DNA from: Acanthosoma haemorrhoidale
Lineage: Eukaryota; Arthropoda; Insecta; Hemiptera; Acanthosomatidae
Length of the DNA stretch: 64,000 bases
NCBI GenBank assembly: GCA_930367205.1
Contig: OV884009.1
Location: 96,865,189-96,929,188, forward strand
Direction of reading: 5' to 3'
Positions 61,770-64,000 of the stretch are shown here, piece after piece. A program made the position numbers and the translations under genes. The notes beneath the pieces are model-generated. The model was not told the origin of the DNA. It did no database searches and worked only from the letters and a program-made list of their open reading frames with translations. Every line of letters begins with the position of its first letter. Position 1 is the first letter of the stretch.

Positions 61770-64000
61770 GGAAGCTTTAACTGTTCTATGTGGACATTTC
61801 GCCGCTTCTTAAGGGGTCGATACTCTCAATTGTCACGACGTTGTGTTCTCTAATCACGACCACTTTAAATGGGCCCTCATATCGCACCAGCTCTTTGCTC
61901 CTATTTGACCCTAGTTTTTTCTAGACGATAGTCCCGATTTTAAGTTCCCCCATTCGATCCCGGACTTTGAGGTTTTCCCGTTCCACTCGTCTCGCTTTGT
62001 CCCTCGTTATCCTTTCTCGGACTTTGTCACATATTTTCCTCAAACCGACAGTATTACTCGCCATTCCCTCGTCTGCTACCGTCTCTGCCCCATTTCTCCG
62101 TCTTTCGCGCAGCCCAAAGAGGATCTCGAACGGGGAGAACCCCGTCGCGGTGTGGATCGAATGATTGTAAGCGGCCACCGCCTTCGGCATCGCCTCATTC
62201 GCCGGCAGACCCTTTTCCGCGTGATATACCCGCAGGTGGTCACTCAGGGTGCTGTGCAATCTTTCTATCCCTCCTCTACTTTTAGGGTGCCCTGGGGTAT
62301 TAAGATGCCAAGAGACATCGAGAGTCTTCATTTCTTTTCGGATGTTGGCATTGTCGAATTCTCTGCCCCCATCCGACGAGATCCGGTCTGGTACTCCGTA
62401 AAACTGAAACCAGGTATTTAATGCCAGCATTACCACGTCTGATGACCGTTCTTGCACCGGGTGCGCCATGGCCACATTGCTAAAGCTGTCGATTGTGGTA
62501 ACCCACTTATACCCCTTCCAAGTGAAGGTATCCACTTGTAAGTCACTCAACGGTGGGCGATTCTTTTTGTCGCCCCCGTGGCGGATGTCTGTTATACTTC
62601 GTAGTGAGACAAACTGCACATGCCCCTATCATTTCTTGTATGCTCTTTTTCATTCCCCACCAAAAGTACCTCCGCCGCAACGCTTGCAACGTTTCCTGAA
62701 CCCCGCGGTGGTTCGTTTTTTCTTGGTGATAGGCCAGCGTCACTTCCAGCTGCTGTTCTCTGTCTTTCAGTGTCTCCACCATCGACGTGCACCGAATAAA
62801 TACCCTATCCACTCCAAGTTGTTCCGTTCGCCAAAGTCTACGAATTTTCTCCCAGATAGTGGGATTCCCTACAAATACATGATGGGTCTTCCCGGGTTCC
62901 GAGGCATCTTTCAATGCACGGCAAATTTGGTCGTTCCTAACCCCTGGTGGCGACCAAATCGTCGCGATTTTACTTCTCCCATAACTGTCATATGCGATCT
63001 GCAGCCGCCCTGAGGTCTTGGATTTCCAAATGATCTGCCGTCTTTTGTCGTTCACGATCCCTTCTGTTACTTCCATTTCAACAGGTCTTTCGGTGGCGGA
63101 ACCTTCCTCTTCAAGGGTTTCCTCGCCTTCGCTATCTCCTCGCGTACCGAGGCTTCCATCCTCCCCGGGTGTCCATTCCCGGAGAAACTGTTGGATTTCC
63201 CCGGATGGTTCCCCTTCTTCCAATGCATTCACAGTAATGGCTCTGGACAGCCAGTCTGCCACTACGTTCTCTTTCCCGGGTTTATATATGATCTCCATAT
63301 TGTACTGGGACAAAAACTCTTTCCACCTCGTGACCCGCGCCGAGGACTCCTTTAACTTTCCTACCCATTGTAGGGGTCTGTGGTCGGTGTGAACACGGAA
63401 TTTTCTGCCGAAGACATATGGGCGGAAATGGTCTATAGCCCAGACGATACCTAGGAGCTCTCTCTCTAGAGCACTATACCGCGCTTCCGTTTCTGTGAGC
63501 CGTCGACTAGCGTACGCCACCGGGCGCTCCCCACCGTCTCTCTCCTGCGACAACACTGCCCCCAGTGCGTATTCGCTGGCATCAGTGGTGATTGTGAAGG
63601 GATGTTGGAAATCGGGAAATGCTAATATTGGTTCCTCTTGTAAGCTAGACATACATTTCCGGATGTTCTGCTACATGATTGGGGTAATTACCACCCTCGC
63701 TCCCTTTCGCAGTAAATTATTAATAGGCACCAGGTATGCCGCCATGTCCGGCACAAATCTTCTGTAATAATTAAGCGTCCCCAGAAGTCGACGGATCCCT
63801 TTTACATCTGTGGGCACCACCATCCTTCTAATCGCCTCGACCTTCGTAGAGTCTGGCTTAACCCCCTCCTGTGAGATGGTGTGGCCCAAAAAATCGATTT
63901 TTTTCTTCCCCAACAGAGACTTCTCCATGGACAATTTTAATCCGAATTCGCGGACTCTTTGAAATACATTTCTTAGGTGCTTAACGTGCTGTGCCTCCGT
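61770..64000 (-). pseudogene. Gypsy F pol: RT end, RNase H, integrase (runs off the window)
   Basis: From the right edge leftwards: KIDFLGHTISQEGVKP, GIRRLLGTLNYYRRFVPDMA (RT end); a frame break at about 63660; FTITTDASEYALGAVLSQER, RYSALERELLGIVWAIDHF, VHTDHRPLQWV (RNase H); KPGKENVVADWLSRA; integrase zinc finger AYHQEKTNHRGVQETLQALR, YFWWGMKKSI, CAVC; a break at about 62560; core with VTTIDSFSNVAMAHP, ISSDGGREFDNANIRK, RGGIERLHSTL (D,D,E complete), then GPFKVVVIREHNVVTIES. Only two frame breaks are visible, so this is a relatively young copy. Confidence 0.9.

Noticed and set aside
62468..63392. Long plus-strand frames opposite Gypsy F pol
   Set aside because: Antisense shadows of RNase H and integrase.
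1..64000. tRNA, rRNA genes, CRISPR arrays, bacterial operons
   Set aside because: None were recognised on reading; repeats present are LTRs, inverted repeats and microsatellites.

Overview
The window is eukaryotic, most likely arthropod (probably insect) genomic DNA, AT-rich and built almost entirely of transposable elements and integrated virus-like elements. Support comes from Jockey-type LINEs, BEL/Pao, CsRn1-like, errantivirus-like and other Ty3/Gypsy elements, Polinton/adintovirus-type genes, and one exon resembling an animal fatty acid synthase with a consensus splice donor. No bacterial operons, CRISPR arrays, rRNA or tRNA genes were recognised. The species cannot be named from the sequence.

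Layout, 0-4.8 kb: a decayed LINE, a GA microsatellite, the fatty-acid-synthase-like exon (minus strand) and dispersed repeat pieces. 4.8-39.3 kb is one nested stack. A CsRn1-like Gypsy element (here Gypsy B, 4838-39329) is split inside its 5' LTR by an errantivirus-like Gypsy (Gypsy A, 4967-34991, ATAT target duplication). Gypsy A is itself split twice. BEL-1 (about 6060-11237), a decayed BEL/Pao copy, sits in its gag, and a complete antisense Jockey LINE (LINE-1, 12101-31055, 9-bp duplication AGTCAAATA) sits in its pol. LINE-1 in turn carries BEL-2 (14685-21951, GATAG duplication), an intact BEL/Pao with one 1760-codon open frame and almost identical 890-bp LTRs, and a 6968-bp Polinton/adintovirus-type element, AdV-1 (22133-29100). 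LTR divergence falls in nesting order (B roughly 8%, A roughly 4%, BEL-2 practically zero, counted by eye), so stratigraphy and divergence agree.

AdV-1 is the most interesting object. It has long terminal inverted repeats beginning with AG, a 6-bp target duplication with one mismatch, and a structural gene set on the minus strand: PLA2-like protein, small core-like protein, adenain-like protease, penton-like protein and double-jelly-roll-type major capsid protein. At the other end are accessory genes, including a BIR-domain (IAP-like) protein. No DNA polymerase or integrase is visible in it, so it looks non-autonomous. A second, older and broken relative, AdV-2 (about 41.6-49.3 kb), has the complementary half: protein-primed-type PolB, chromodomain integrase, a Polinton-associated protein and packaging ATPase, followed by PLA2, core, protease and penton relics in the same order as AdV-1.

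49.4-64 kb is a patchwork of broken Gypsy copies (D, E, F, G, H), two further LINE copies of the LINE-1 family, and LTR fragments. Gypsy F runs off the right edge. Apart from the BEL-2 polyprotein and some AdV-1 small genes, nearly every coding region is interrupted by stops or frameshifts.
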